Program-made: the position numbers and the translations under genes | The notes under the pieces: generated by a model | Database searches by the model: none | Told to the model about the DNA's origin: nothing | What the model saw: only the letters and a program-made list of their open reading frames with translations | From: an uncultured Saprospiraceae bacterium | GTDB taxonomy: Bacteria > Bacteroidota > Bacteroidia > Chitinophagales > Saprospiraceae | Length of the DNA stretch: 39,376 nt | Assembly (NCBI GenBank): GCA_937944245.1 | Contig: CALDYY010000066.1 | Span: forward strand, 1 to 39,376 | Direction: 5' to 3' | Shown here: in pieces, positions 1 to 8,715 of the stretch | Layout: each line of letters begins with the position of its first letter | Position numbering within the stretch: the first letter of the stretch is position 1

Positions 1-1
1 C

Positions 2-3000
2 GACAAAAGTAGTTTAAATTTAACAACATTGGAATATGAGGAAGAGAACTACAACGATGAGGAAGGTTTCTTTGGCGATTGGTATGGTATTAATGGCTAC
101 TACAATGAATATCGTTGGGAGCACAGAGAAGACCCTTGCCAACCAGCCTATTACAACTATGAAAGATTTGTTCGTAGAAATGTAATTAGTTCCAATTTAG
201 GTTTAATTGCTAAAAGTGGTAAAGATGGTTCGATGTCCGTTTTTGTTACAGATTTATTAAATACAAATCCAGTAGGTGGCGTAAATTTAGATTTCTATGA
301 TTACCAACAACAAAAAATAGCTACTACACAAACCAATTCATCAGGAATAGCTAATTTAATGCTACCGAGTGAAGTGTTTGCTGTGATAGCCACTCAAAAT
401 AATCAAGTAGGTTACTTGAAGTTAGAAGATGGAAACTCAATTTCTTTAAGCCGATTTGATGTTTCTGGCGCGATTACTCAGAGAGGGATAAAAGGCTTTA
501 TCTACGGAGATCGTGGTGTTTGGCGACCAGGTGATTCCCTTTACTTGAACTTTATTTTAGAGGCACAAGAAAAGAATTTACCAAAGAACTATCCTATCAC
601 TTTTGAACTGTACGACTCAAGAGGACAACTTCAACAAAAACGAACCATCGCTCAAAGTGTCGGCAACATTTATGCCTTACATACTGCTACCGCACCTGAT
701 GCACCTACGGGAAATTGGATGGCGGTAGTAAAAGTGGGCGGCGCAAAGTTTGATAAGACCTTAAAAATAGAAACCGTTAAACCGAATCGGCTTAAAATCG
801 CTCTTGATTTTGGAAAGCAAGAGCTGTCTTATGCGGATATACCACTCAAAGCAACGCTTAATGTAGATTGGCTCTACGGTGCACCTGCTCAAAATCTGAA
901 TACGATTGTTGAAATGAATTTGCGCGCTACACCAACTAAATTTGCCAATCTTGATAATTATCTATTTGACGACCCAACTAGAACAATATATAGTGAACCA
1001 AAGGTTGTATTTGATGGAAAAGTAGATGCTCAGGGACGAGCTAATTTTGTTACCAGCATGACTACAAACGAAGTTGCTGCTGGAAAATTAATAGCCACTT
1101 TTAAATCCAGAGCCTTTGAAGCAGGTGGCGACTTTAGCACCAGCACAACGAGTATTCCTTACTCTCCCTACGCTTCTTATGTCGGAATACAAATTCCACA
1201 GAATAAAGAAGGAGAAAAACGATTAGAGATTGGTAAAGATGGAGCATTAAATTTTGTGGCAGTCAATGAAAAAGGACAACCTATTAGTAATAAGAATTTA
1301 AGCATTGGATTGTATCGCGTGGAATGGCGTTGGTGGTGGGATAGAAGCGATGACTACATTTCCCAGTATAGCAGCAGCGAGCACTACGCAGCATTACAAA
1401 CGGGTACAGCAACAACAGATGGCAAAGGATTGGCTAAATTCTCCTTTAAAGTGGAAGAATGGGGTAGATATCTTGTGCGTGTGTGTGATACCCAAAGTGG
1501 ACATTGTGCTGGTGACTTCTTCTATGCTGGCTACCCTTGGTATGACGAAGAAGGAGGCAATCGTTCGGAAGCAGCCATGTTGACTTTTTCAACCGATAAA
1601 CAAAAATACAATGTAGGGGAAACCGTAAAATTGAATGTACCAGCCACTGGAAATGGTAAGGCACTCATTACCATCGAAAACGGTACGAAAATCATTCAAT
1701 CTTTTTGGGAAAATACCAAATCTGGTGAAAACACTTTTATCTTCAAAACCACTGATGAGATGTCGCCGAACGTATATGCACACGTTAGTTTGGTGCAACC
1801 ACATGGTCAAACAGAAAATGATTTGCCAATTAGAATGTATGGTGTCGCTAATGTAACTATTGAAAATCCAGCTACGAGATTAACGCCTGTTGTAAATATG
1901 CCTAAAGAATTGAAGCCTGAAAAATCATTCGTGATAGAAATAAGCGAAAAAAATAAGCAGCCTATGGCTTATACCATAGCTTTAGTGGATGAAGGATTAT
2001 TAGACTTAACTAACTTTAAAGCTCCTCAACCGCACGATATTTTCTACGCTAGAGAGGCTTTGGGCGTAAAAACTTGGGATGTTTACGACTATGTGCTAGG
2101 TGCGTTTGGTGGTGAAATGCAGCGTATTTTAAGTATCGGTGGCGACGTGGAAATTGATGCCTCCAAAGCAAAAGAACAAGCCAACCGTTTCAAACCTGTG
2201 GTGAAGCATCTTGGTCCCTTTTATCTCGAAAAAGGTAAAACAGCAAAACACGAAATTGCAATGCCTAACTATGTGGGTTCAGTCAAAACAATGGTGGTAG
2301 CTGCCAATGTTAATGGTGCTTATGGCAATGCGGAAGCGGTAACACCAGTGCGCAATCCGCTCATGGTATTGGCTACCTTGCCTAGAGTGTTAGGGATAAA
2401 GGAGCAAATTCAACTGCCAGTATCTGTGATTACAACAGATGCTAAAATCAAAAATGTAACACTTACTGTGGAGGAAAGTAGTGGATTAATTAAATGGAAT
2501 GGTGGTAAATCCAAAACCATTAACTTTGCTAAAGCAGGGGAACAAATAGTCATGTTTGATTTAGAAGTGCTTGAAAATCAAGGCATAGCTAAATTTAAGA
2601 TAACTGCCAACGGCAATGGTGAATCCGCAAGCCAAACTATTGAAATTGACGTGCGCAACCCTAATCCATACATTACTGATGTGCAAGAAATTGTGGTTGA
2701 AAGTAATAAAGCGCATACTTTTCAATTTACGCCGATTGGTTCAAGAGGAACAAATACAATTACGCTTGAAGTATCTAATATCCCGCCCATCAATTTGGAT
2801 AAGCATATGAGATATTTGATTCAATATCCTCATGGTTGCGTGGAACAAATTGTTTCAGGAGCATTTCCACAACTTTTCTTAGCCAATTTGACGGAGCTAT
2901 CCAAAACTCAACAAGAAGCCACGCAACGCAATGTAGTTGCTACCTTAGAAAAATTGAAACAATATCAAACCAATGAAGGTGGCTTTGGTTATTGGCAAGG

Positions 3001-4210
3001 TAGTGAAGATGCAGGTGCGTGGGTATCCAACTATGTGGGACATTTTATGCTGGAGGCGCAGAAAAAAGGTTATGCTGTCCCTCAAGGAATGCTCAACAAG
3101 TGGAAGCAATTTCAGAAAAATAGAGCCAACAATTGGACAAAACCTGCCATCACTAGCCCTTATGGTACTGAGGATTTAGACCAAGCCTATCGCTTGTTCA
3201 CGCTTGCTTTGGCAGGCGATGCTGCACAAGGCGCAATGAACAAAATGAGAACTACAAACAACCTTTCCGTACAAGCCAAATGGCGACTGGCGGCGGCTTA
3301 TGCGCTCACAGGAAAATTGGAAGTGGCTCAAGCGTTAATTCAAAATGTTGGTACAAACATTGCGCCTTATCAAGAACTAGCCTTTACATACGGCTCTGAC
3401 TTACGCGACCAAGCTATGATTGTAGAAAGTATGCTTTTGATGAACAACAAAACAGCAGCAGCACCTATCATTAAAAGCATTAGCGAAGAATTGAGCGGCA
3501 ATGAATGGATAAGTACCCAAACTATGGCATATGCACTCCTAGCAGTCAGTCAATTTGTAGGTAACGATGCGAGCGGCAAATCCTTTAAATTTACATATCA
3601 ACTTGGCAATGGGCAAGCCGTAAATGCTGGTGCTAATACGCCAATAGTTCAAGTGAATGTTCCTGCCAATGGAGGACAAAACCAAACCGTTCGCTTTGAA
3701 AACAAACATACGGGCATCCTTTATGCTCGATTGATTATGACAGGTCAGCCAGTGATTGGCGATCAAACTTCGGCGGCTCAAAATTTGACCATGCAAGTTC
3801 GATACACCAACAAACAGGGTAATCCAATTGACATCAGCAGTCTAGCGCAAGGTACTGACTTTGTGGCAGAAGTAAGCATTACTAATCCGGGAACAAAAGG
3901 CATCAATTACGATGAAATGGCGTTATCACAGATTTTCCCATCGGGTTGGGAAATCATCAATAGCCGATTGGATGGCTTCTCGGGCGTCACTTCTTCTGTT
4001 CCTGAATACCAAGATATTCGCGATGATAGGGTTTACACTTATTTTGATATTCGCAAAGGTACAACTCAAGTATATCGCATTCAACTAAATGCCGCCTATC
4101 AAGGACGTTTCTATTTGCCGAGCATCAGCTGCGAAGCCATGTATGATAATTCCATCACAGCACGCACACCAGGTCAATGGGTACAAGTAAACGCTAGAGA
4201 AAATATGTAA
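2..4210 (+). CDS. alpha-2-macroglobulin family protein, 5'-truncated by window edge
   Basis: The reading frame is open from base 2 with no start codon, so the N-terminus lies outside the window; about 1402 residues are visible. Bacterial alpha-2-macroglobulins are large exported, usually lipid-anchored proteins that trap attacking proteases through an internal thioester. Visible landmarks are an MG2-like stretch with GVWRPGDS near residue 172, the central A2M domain near 680-710 (DIFYAREALGVKTWDVYDYV), and the thioester motif CVEQ with Cys at bases 2837-2839 (about residue 946), inside YPHGCVEQ. An alpha-helical thioester domain follows, with the Tyr/Phe-Gly-Tyr-Trp type segment GGFGYWQG, and then the C-terminal receptor-like domain. 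The thioester Cys and Gln are both present, so the protein should be reactive. The usual E. coli-type partner pbpC is not in the window. The gene ends at a strong hairpin terminator. Family assignment is secure; the bait sequence and anchor cannot be judged. Confidence 0.93.
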   Translation, partial: DKSSLNLTTLEYEEENYNDEEGFFGDWYGINGYYNEYRWEHREDPCQPAYYNYERFVRRNVISSNLGLIAKSGKDGSMSVFVTDLLNTNPVGGVNLDFYDYQQQKIATTQTNSSGIANLMLPSEVFAVIATQNNQVGYLKLEDGNSISLSRFDVSGAITQRGIKGFIYGDRGVWRPGDSLYLNFILEAQEKNLPKNYPITFELYDSRGQLQQKRTIAQSVGNIYALHTATAPDAPTGNWMAVVKVGGAKFDKTLKIETVKPNRLKIALDFGKQELSYADIPLKATLNVDWLYGAPAQNLNTIVEMNLRATPTKFANLDNYLFDDPTRTIYSEPKVVFDGKVDAQGRANFVTSMTTNEVAAGKLIATFKSRAFEAGGDFSTSTTSIPYSPYASYVGIQIPQNKEGEKRLEIGKDGALNFVAVNEKGQPISNKNLSIGLYRVEWRWWWDRSDDYISQYSSSEHYAALQTGTATTDGKGLAKFSFKVEEWGRYLVRVCDTQSGHCAGDFFYAGYPWYDEEGGNRSEAAMLTFSTDKQKYNVGETVKLNVPATGNGKALITIENGTKIIQSFWENTKSGENTFIFKTTDEMSPNVYAHVSLVQPHGQTENDLPIRMYGVANVTIENPATRLTPVVNMPKELKPEKSFVIEISEKNKQPMAYTIALVDEGLLDLTNFKAPQPHDIFYAREALGVKTWDVYDYVLGAFGGEMQRILSIGGDVEIDASKAKEQANRFKPVVKHLGPFYLEKGKTAKHEIAMPNYVGSVKTMVVAANVNGAYGNAEAVTPVRNPLMVLATLPRVLGIKEQIQLPVSVITTDAKIKNVTLTVEESSGLIKWNGGKSKTINFAKAGEQIVMFDLEVLENQGIAKFKITANGNGESASQTIEIDVRNPNPYITDVQEIVVESNKAHTFQFTPIGSRGTNTITLEVSNIPPINLDKHMRYLIQYPHGCVEQIVSGAFPQLFLANLTELSKTQQEATQRNVVATLEKLKQYQTNEGGFGYWQGSEDAGAWVSNYVGHFMLEAQKKGYAVPQGMLNKWKQFQKNRANNWTKPAITSPYGTEDLDQAYRLFTLALAGDAAQGAMNKMRTTNNLSVQAKWRLAAAYALTGKLEVAQALIQNVGTNIAPYQELAFTYGSDLRDQAMIVESMLLMNNKTAAAPIIKSISEELSGNEWISTQTMAYALLAVSQFVGNDASGKSFKFTYQLGNGQAVNAGANTPIVQVNVPANGGQNQTVRFENKHTGILYARLIMTGQPVIGDQTSAAQNLTMQVRYTNKQGNPIDISSLAQGTDFVAEVSITNPGTKGINYDEMALSQIFPSGWEIINSRLDGFSGVTSSVPEYQDIRDDRVYTYFDIRKGTTQVYRIQLNAAYQGRFYLPSISCEAMYDNSITARTPGQWVQVNARENM

Positions 4211-4238
4211 AACAGAGATTAGTAAGAATTTAGAAAAG

Positions 4239-4270
4239 AAAGAGCAATGTTCTTAATGTTGCTCTTTTTT
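4239..4270 (+). terminator. bidirectional intrinsic terminator
   Basis: AAAGAGCAA (4239-4247) pairs perfectly with TTGCTCTTT (4259-4267) across an 11-nt loop, giving a 9-bp stem followed by a T run at 4265-4270. On the minus strand the same stem is followed by TTTCTTTTC. It can therefore end both the alpha-2-macroglobulin transcript and the convergent transcript from 5783. Confidence 0.85.
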
Positions 4271-4307
4271 ATTGTTTACTTGGTGTTATCTATCTATTTA
4301 CAACCAC

Positions 4308-5783
4308 CTACCTCATTTGCCTCTGAGGCTTAGCATTTCGTTGGATGGCTTCACATTTACTAATGATCCAACTTTGAGCGTAAATATTTTCCGTTTCTCT
4401 TAGTTTGGTGTTGAGTTCAAGCAGTTTTTTCTCTAATTCTACATTGGGCATGTAGGGGGCTTCAATAGTGAGTTGTACCATTTTTTTGGCGTACCGAATA
4501 AAATTTTTGTATCCTTTTTTTTCGTTGACATTCATGCGTTTGCTGCGCATAATGTAGATTCGCATACTTTCGAGTAAGGAAAAAAGCGAATCGTAATTTT
4601 CTTGTTCGTAATAGGTGCGAATCAACAAAAGATTGCCGCCAAGATGGTATTGTGTTTCTGTAAATTCGACTTCTTGCAGCAAACTTTGCGCCTCTTTGTG
4701 GTTTTTGGTGCTTAGGTAATAATAAGCCAAGCTGTATTTATAAACGTTTTCTTTATTTTTATCCGAAACTTTTTCTTTGTAATCTTCGATAAAGTCTTTT
4801 GTCCATTCATAATCCTTTAAATGACAGCCTAATGTAACAATATTTTTATAAACCCAGCTATCTATTTTTTCATCTTTTAGCAAGGAGCCATTTTGTACAG
4901 CTTGTTTATAAATATTCAACAATTCTTGTTCATAGATTTTATCGCCAATATTGATTCTACGGACGCAATAGTTACTCGCAAAATTGTACAATTCACTTAA
5001 ATCCGCTTGATGAATGTAAGTAGCGGATTCTTGAAGTAGGTTTTTGAGTGCTTGATAAGCCTGCTCGCTATTTTCTTCTTTAATGATTCTGATAGCCATG
5101 TAATATCCAATAATGGTAGGGTGTTCGGCATAAGTAGCCAAATTGTTTTTCACGTACTCCATTATTTCATCTAGTAAATCAAAGCGGTACTCAATATTGG
5201 CAATCATTTGATGTGCAATAAGCAATGCGCCATACTTTAACTTTTCACAGATGTAAAAATGGTCGAGATGATCCATTGTGCTTTGTCCAGTAGTTTGGTC
5301 TGTTCGGCTAACATGGTTGACGGTATATTCCCTAAGCAAATCCTGATATTGATGCTGTAATAAATAGTAGGCACTATCTCGTTTGGTGTATTTTTGTAAA
5401 TTTTTTTCTAGCAACTTAGACCTGTTGGTAAATACCTCTAAATTATTGGTTTTGAGTGCTTTATGTACGGTATGGAGTTGTTCGGCTATTTCTTGTTCTT
5501 CAAAATTTTGGATAGCTAGAAAACGATGATACAAACGCATCAAGTAAGACATAGTATTTTGCAGTTTCTGCTCCTCGTAAATTTCTTTGGGAAAGAGTTT
5601 TTTAAACACCTTTTCTTTCTCTAAATTAGGATGAATCTTATCTATTTCATCAAAAATGATGTTCAGTAATTCTATTGTTTTTTGGTGCTGATTGAAATAA
5701 GGTGAGATGACAAATTGCTTGAATAACTCCTTTTCACGACCATTTAGCTGCTCCAATACTTTAATCAACCGACTACTTTGCAT
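4308..5783 (-). CDS. conserved helical protein of unknown function
   Basis: The 491-residue product starts at a clear ATG and has no signal peptide or membrane segment, so it is probably cytoplasmic. It is predicted almost entirely helical, rich in Leu, Lys, Glu and Tyr, with repeated helix pairs of about 35-40 residues (for example around LAYYYLSTKNHKEAQSLL) that suggest TPR-like scaffolding repeats. I recognise no catalytic motif. The opening MQSSRLIKVLEQL and the segment on stopping at FVISPYFN suggest a conserved N-terminal domain, but I cannot name a family. It stands alone between two plus-strand genes. A promoter-like box lies 43 bases upstream, and the shared terminator at 4239-4270 lies downstream. 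The function is unknown; a protein-protein interaction role is inference from the repeat pattern only. Confidence 0.85.
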   Translation of the reverse strand: MQSSRLIKVLEQLNGREKELFKQFVISPYFNQHQKTIELLNIIFDEIDKIHPNLEKEKVFKKLFPKEIYEEQKLQNTMSYLMRLYHRFLAIQNFEEQEIAEQLHTVHKALKTNNLEVFTNRSKLLEKNLQKYTKRDSAYYLLQHQYQDLLREYTVNHVSRTDQTTGQSTMDHLDHFYICEKLKYGALLIAHQMIANIEYRFDLLDEIMEYVKNNLATYAEHPTIIGYYMAIRIIKEENSEQAYQALKNLLQESATYIHQADLSELYNFASNYCVRRINIGDKIYEQELLNIYKQAVQNGSLLKDEKIDSWVYKNIVTLGCHLKDYEWTKDFIEDYKEKVSDKNKENVYKYSLAYYYLSTKNHKEAQSLLQEVEFTETQYHLGGNLLLIRTYYEQENYDSLFSLLESMRIYIMRSKRMNVNEKKGYKNFIRYAKKMVQLTIEAPYMPNVELEKKLLELNTKLRETENIYAQSWIISKCEAIQRNAKPQRQMR

Positions 5784-5825
5784 ACGACTTTGATAATTTT
5801 TATTCTAAAAATAGAAAATGCCTTT

Positions 5826-5854
5826 CAAATGTAATTCAAAAAATTGAAATTCAG
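5826..5854 (-). promoter_or_regulatory. candidate Bacteroidota promoter for the 4308-5783 gene
   Basis: On the minus strand, 5833-5826 reads TACATTTG, a full match to the Bacteroidota -7 consensus TAnnTTTG. CTG, one mismatch from the -33 TTG, lies 18 bases further upstream (5854-5852). The predicted start near 5819 gives a leader of about 36 nt. The call is from motif and position only. Confidence 0.45.
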
Positions 5855-5921
5855 ATAATTAAGTAGGATAAAATATTTTTTAGGCATACAGAAAAGCGTA
5901 GTAATGTACTAAATTCATTGG

Positions 5922-5929
5922 TATTTTTG
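5922..5929 (+). promoter_or_regulatory. candidate -7 box upstream of the amylase leader
   Basis: TATTTTTG matches TAnnTTTG exactly, but I see no TTG at a 17-23 base spacing upstream. A second near match, CATCTTTG, lies at 5933-5940. Either would start transcription near 5935-5947, giving a long leader that contains the hairpin at 6046-6070. Confidence 0.3.
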
Positions 5930-6045
5930 ATGCATCTTTGTATTGTAGAAGGAATATAAGTAAAACATAATCCACTGTAATCCTAGTCAATACATAAAAA
6001 ATACGACTTACTATTGGCAATTAATTAATCTCATGGACATTGTAT

Positions 6046-6070
6046 AGGGCATCCAATTAGGATGCCTTTT
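6046..6070 (+). terminator. terminator-like hairpin in the amylase leader
   Basis: GGCATCC (6048-6054) pairs with GGATGCC (6060-6066) around the loop AATTA. One A-T and one G-U pair can extend the stem outward, and TTTT follows. The stem is GC-rich in very AT-rich surroundings. It sits 45 bases before the amylase start, so it could be an attenuator or the end of a small RNA. Confidence 0.5.
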
Positions 6071-6114
6071 CTACGTTATGTACTTATCTTAGTTTCACTT
6101 TAGGTCTATTTTAT

Positions 6115-8625
6115 ATGAAAAAAATATTCATATCTACGCTTTTACTTTGCTTTGCTTATTTAGCAATTGCTCAAGTTAGTGTTATACCATCACATCCAGT
6201 AGTGGATAGCACAATTACCATCACTTTTGATGCGACAAAAGGCAATAAAGCATTAGCGAACTTTACTGGAGATATTTATTGCCATACTGGTATTCTGACA
6301 GACAAGAGTGTAAACAATGAATGGCAACGCATACAGGGAAAATGGGGTGAATCGGATGAGCGCGTAAAAATGATGCGACTAGGGGAGGGGCTGTATCAGA
6401 TTAGTTTCAACGTTCGATCTTTTTACAATATTCCTGTTGGTGAACAGGTGTTTAAGTTGGGTTTTGTTTTCAGAAATGCCAATGGTTCAATCGTTGCTCG
6501 CAATGTGGACAATCGTGATTTTTATGTAGAAATATTTCCAACACCTTATCAAAATGGCTTAAATTACTTGGCTAATGGCAATTTGCTATTTCAACTCTTT
6601 GCTCCTAACAAGCAAGAAGTGCATTTAATTGGTAGCTTTAATAGCTGGCAAACGCTACCCAATTTTCAGATGCAACGCCAAGCGGATGGAGCGACCTATA
6701 CTTTAGAGGTCAGTGGACTTGACCTCGCTCAAAATCACACTTATCAATATTTGATAGATAGAACATTAAAAGTTGCTGACCCATACAGCGAATTAGTGCT
6801 GGATGAGTCCAATGATTCTTTTATACCGACAGTTACTTTTCCCAATCTACTTCGCTACCCATTCGGGCAAACAAGGGGAGCAGTCAGTTGGATACGCCCA
6901 AAAACTAATTTTAATTGGCAAGTCAATGATTTTCAAGCACCTAAGAAAACAGATTTGGTCATTTATGAATTGCTCTTGCGAGATTTTATTGCTCGCCACG
7001 ATTATCAAACACTCACGGACACGTTGGATTATTTGCAACGTTTGGGTATTAATGCGATTGAATTAATGCCTATTAATGAATTTGAAGGTAATATTAGTTG
7101 GGGCTACAATCCTTCATTCCACCAGGCTTTGGATAAATACTATGGTACGCCAGAAGCGTTTAAGCAATTCGTAGATGAGGCGCATCGCAGGGGCATGGCA
7201 GTCATTGTGGATGTAGTGTTTAACCATGCTTTTAGCCAAAGTCCTTTGGCGCAAATGTATTGGAATCAGGCAAATTTTAGACCTGCACCTAATAACCCTT
7301 GGTTAAATGTTGCACCTACTCATCCCTTTAATGTTGGTTACGACTTTAACCATGAAAGTCAAGCTACTAAAGCATTTACTAAACAAGCACTAGCTTACTG
7401 GCTTAAAGAATATCGCATTGATGGTTTTCGATTTGACCTTTCCAAAGGTTTCACTCAAGTTAATTCAGGTAATGATGTGGGCAGATGGAGTGATTATGAT
7501 GCTTCGAGAGTGGCTATTTGGAAAGAATATGCCGATTATCTTTGGCAAGTGAAAAACGATGCCTTACTTATTTTAGAGCATTTTGGCGGACTTCGCGAGG
7601 AACGCGAATTGGCAAATTATCGCAATGGAATGATGTTTTGGAACAATATGAATTTTCAGTACAACGAAGCCACAATGGGTTACAACAATGACCTTTCTTT
7701 GACTAATTATCGTTCTAAAGGTTTTGATAATCCTGATGCAGTAACTTTTATGGAAAGCCACGACGAGGAACGATTGATGTATAAAAATCTACAATTTGGT
7801 AATTCCAGAGGAAACTATAGTGTTAAAAACCTACGAACAGCATTGCAGCGTGTGGAATTGGCGAGTGTATTTTTTTATGTAGTGCCTGGTCCGAAGATGC
7901 TTTGGCAATTTGGAGAGCTAGGCTATGAATTTTCCATTAATTATTGCCCGAATGGTACGATTTCAGAAAATTGTCGGGTGGATGTGAAGCCAATTCGCTG
8001 GGAATATTTTCAAAACGAAGATAGAAAACGCTTATATGATATCACTAGCAAACTCATTGCATTCAAAACTAAATATGAAGTAACGGAAACGCGAGATTAT
8101 CGAGGCGATTTATTTTCGAGTATTCGCAAGACTTTTCAGTTAAATCATCCAGAATTTTTAACAACGGTACTAGGAAATTTTGATTTAGCACCTCAAGAGT
8201 TTTTTCCAGGTTTTCAGCAAACGGGATGGTGGTATGAGTATTTTACAGGCGATAGCTTGCAGGTCACAAACGTCAACCAATCCATTATTTTACAGCCAAG
8301 CGAATACCGACTTTATACTTCCAAAAATTTGAACCAAAAAGAAGTAATTTCCAGCACTTTTGACCTGCGTGCCGATTATCAATTACAATTATTTCCCAAT
8401 CCAACTCGTGAAGAAATTAATCTTATTTACACGTTAAAGGAAAGTGCTTCAGTGGATATAGCTGTATTTGATTTGAATGGAAAGTTGCTTCAACAATTGG
8501 ATTTAGGGCAAATGCCTAATGGAACTTTTCAACAACGAATAGACTTGAATTTATCTTCGGGTGTATATTGGCTGAAACTGGCAACAGAAAAAGGACAGCA
8601 GTTTTTGAAATTCGTCGTGCAATAG
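6115..8625 (+). CDS. secreted GH13 alpha-amylase with T9SS sorting domain
   Basis: The 836-residue enzyme is predicted to hydrolyse (or transfer) alpha-1,4-glucans outside the cell. In order there is a signal peptide (MKKIFISTLLLCFAYLAIAQ); an N-terminal beta domain resembling the DUF4961 type found on SusG-like amylases (about 21-145); a CBM48-like E-set domain around LIGSFNSWQ (about 150-245); and the GH13 barrel (about 275-650). All conserved regions are seen: DVVFNH at 366-371, GFRFD with nucleophile Asp441, ILEH with acid/base Glu488, and SHDEE with Asp550. The catalytic triad is therefore intact. The last roughly 85 residues, beginning at LFPNPT and ending VYWLKL..., form a type A T9SS tail, implying export by type IX secretion and surface attachment or release. 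No SusC/SusD genes are adjacent. Substrate (starch or glycogen) is inferred from the family. Confidence 0.93.
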   Translation: MKKIFISTLLLCFAYLAIAQVSVIPSHPVVDSTITITFDATKGNKALANFTGDIYCHTGILTDKSVNNEWQRIQGKWGESDERVKMMRLGEGLYQISFNVRSFYNIPVGEQVFKLGFVFRNANGSIVARNVDNRDFYVEIFPTPYQNGLNYLANGNLLFQLFAPNKQEVHLIGSFNSWQTLPNFQMQRQADGATYTLEVSGLDLAQNHTYQYLIDRTLKVADPYSELVLDESNDSFIPTVTFPNLLRYPFGQTRGAVSWIRPKTNFNWQVNDFQAPKKTDLVIYELLLRDFIARHDYQTLTDTLDYLQRLGINAIELMPINEFEGNISWGYNPSFHQALDKYYGTPEAFKQFVDEAHRRGMAVIVDVVFNHAFSQSPLAQMYWNQANFRPAPNNPWLNVAPTHPFNVGYDFNHESQATKAFTKQALAYWLKEYRIDGFRFDLSKGFTQVNSGNDVGRWSDYDASRVAIWKEYADYLWQVKNDALLILEHFGGLREERELANYRNGMMFWNNMNFQYNEATMGYNNDLSLTNYRSKGFDNPDAVTFMESHDEERLMYKNLQFGNSRGNYSVKNLRTALQRVELASVFFYVVPGPKMLWQFGELGYEFSINYCPNGTISENCRVDVKPIRWEYFQNEDRKRLYDITSKLIAFKTKYEVTETRDYRGDLFSSIRKTFQLNHPEFLTTVLGNFDLAPQEFFPGFQQTGWWYEYFTGDSLQVTNVNQSIILQPSEYRLYTSKNLNQKEVISSTFDLRADYQLQLFPNPTREEINLIYTLKESASVDIAVFDLNGKLLQQLDLGQMPNGTFQQRIDLNLSSGVYWLKLATEKGQQFLKFVVQ

Positions 8626-8639
8626 ATTTGTAAGTGTTT

Positions 8640-8696
8640 ATTGGTTGAATTGTTTAGCTATTGACTATAATAGTATTACTAAACAATTCAACCAAT
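8640..8696. repeat. perfect 18-bp inverted repeat between convergent genes
   Basis: ATTGGTTGAATTGTTTAG (8640-8657) is the exact reverse complement of 8679-8696. The 21-nt spacer contains a further 5-bp stem, CTATT/AATAG (8658-8662 and 8668-8672). No T run follows on either strand. It lies between the 3' ends of the amylase and prolyl oligopeptidase genes, so a bidirectional transcript-ending or stabilising structure is the likeliest role. Confidence 0.8.
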
Positions 8697-8700
8697 GAGC

Positions 8701-8715
8701 TAGCATTATATGCTA
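8701..8715. repeat. short hairpin across the prolyl oligopeptidase stop codon
   Basis: TAGCAT-TAT-ATGCTA is a perfect 6-bp stem with a 3-nt loop. It overlaps the minus-strand stop codon (8706-8708) and begins four bases after the 18-bp inverted repeat. It probably forms part of the same 3'-end structure. Confidence 0.5.

Larger units (their letters stand above)
5784..6114. other. 331-bp divergent intergenic region
   Basis: This region separates the minus-strand helical protein gene from the plus-strand amylase gene. It holds a minus-strand promoter candidate (5826-5854), a plus-strand -7-like box (5922-5929) and a terminator-like hairpin (6046-6070) 45 bases before the amylase start. I see no tRNA, no protein-coding frame and no riboswitch family I recognise. 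Confidence 0.7.
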
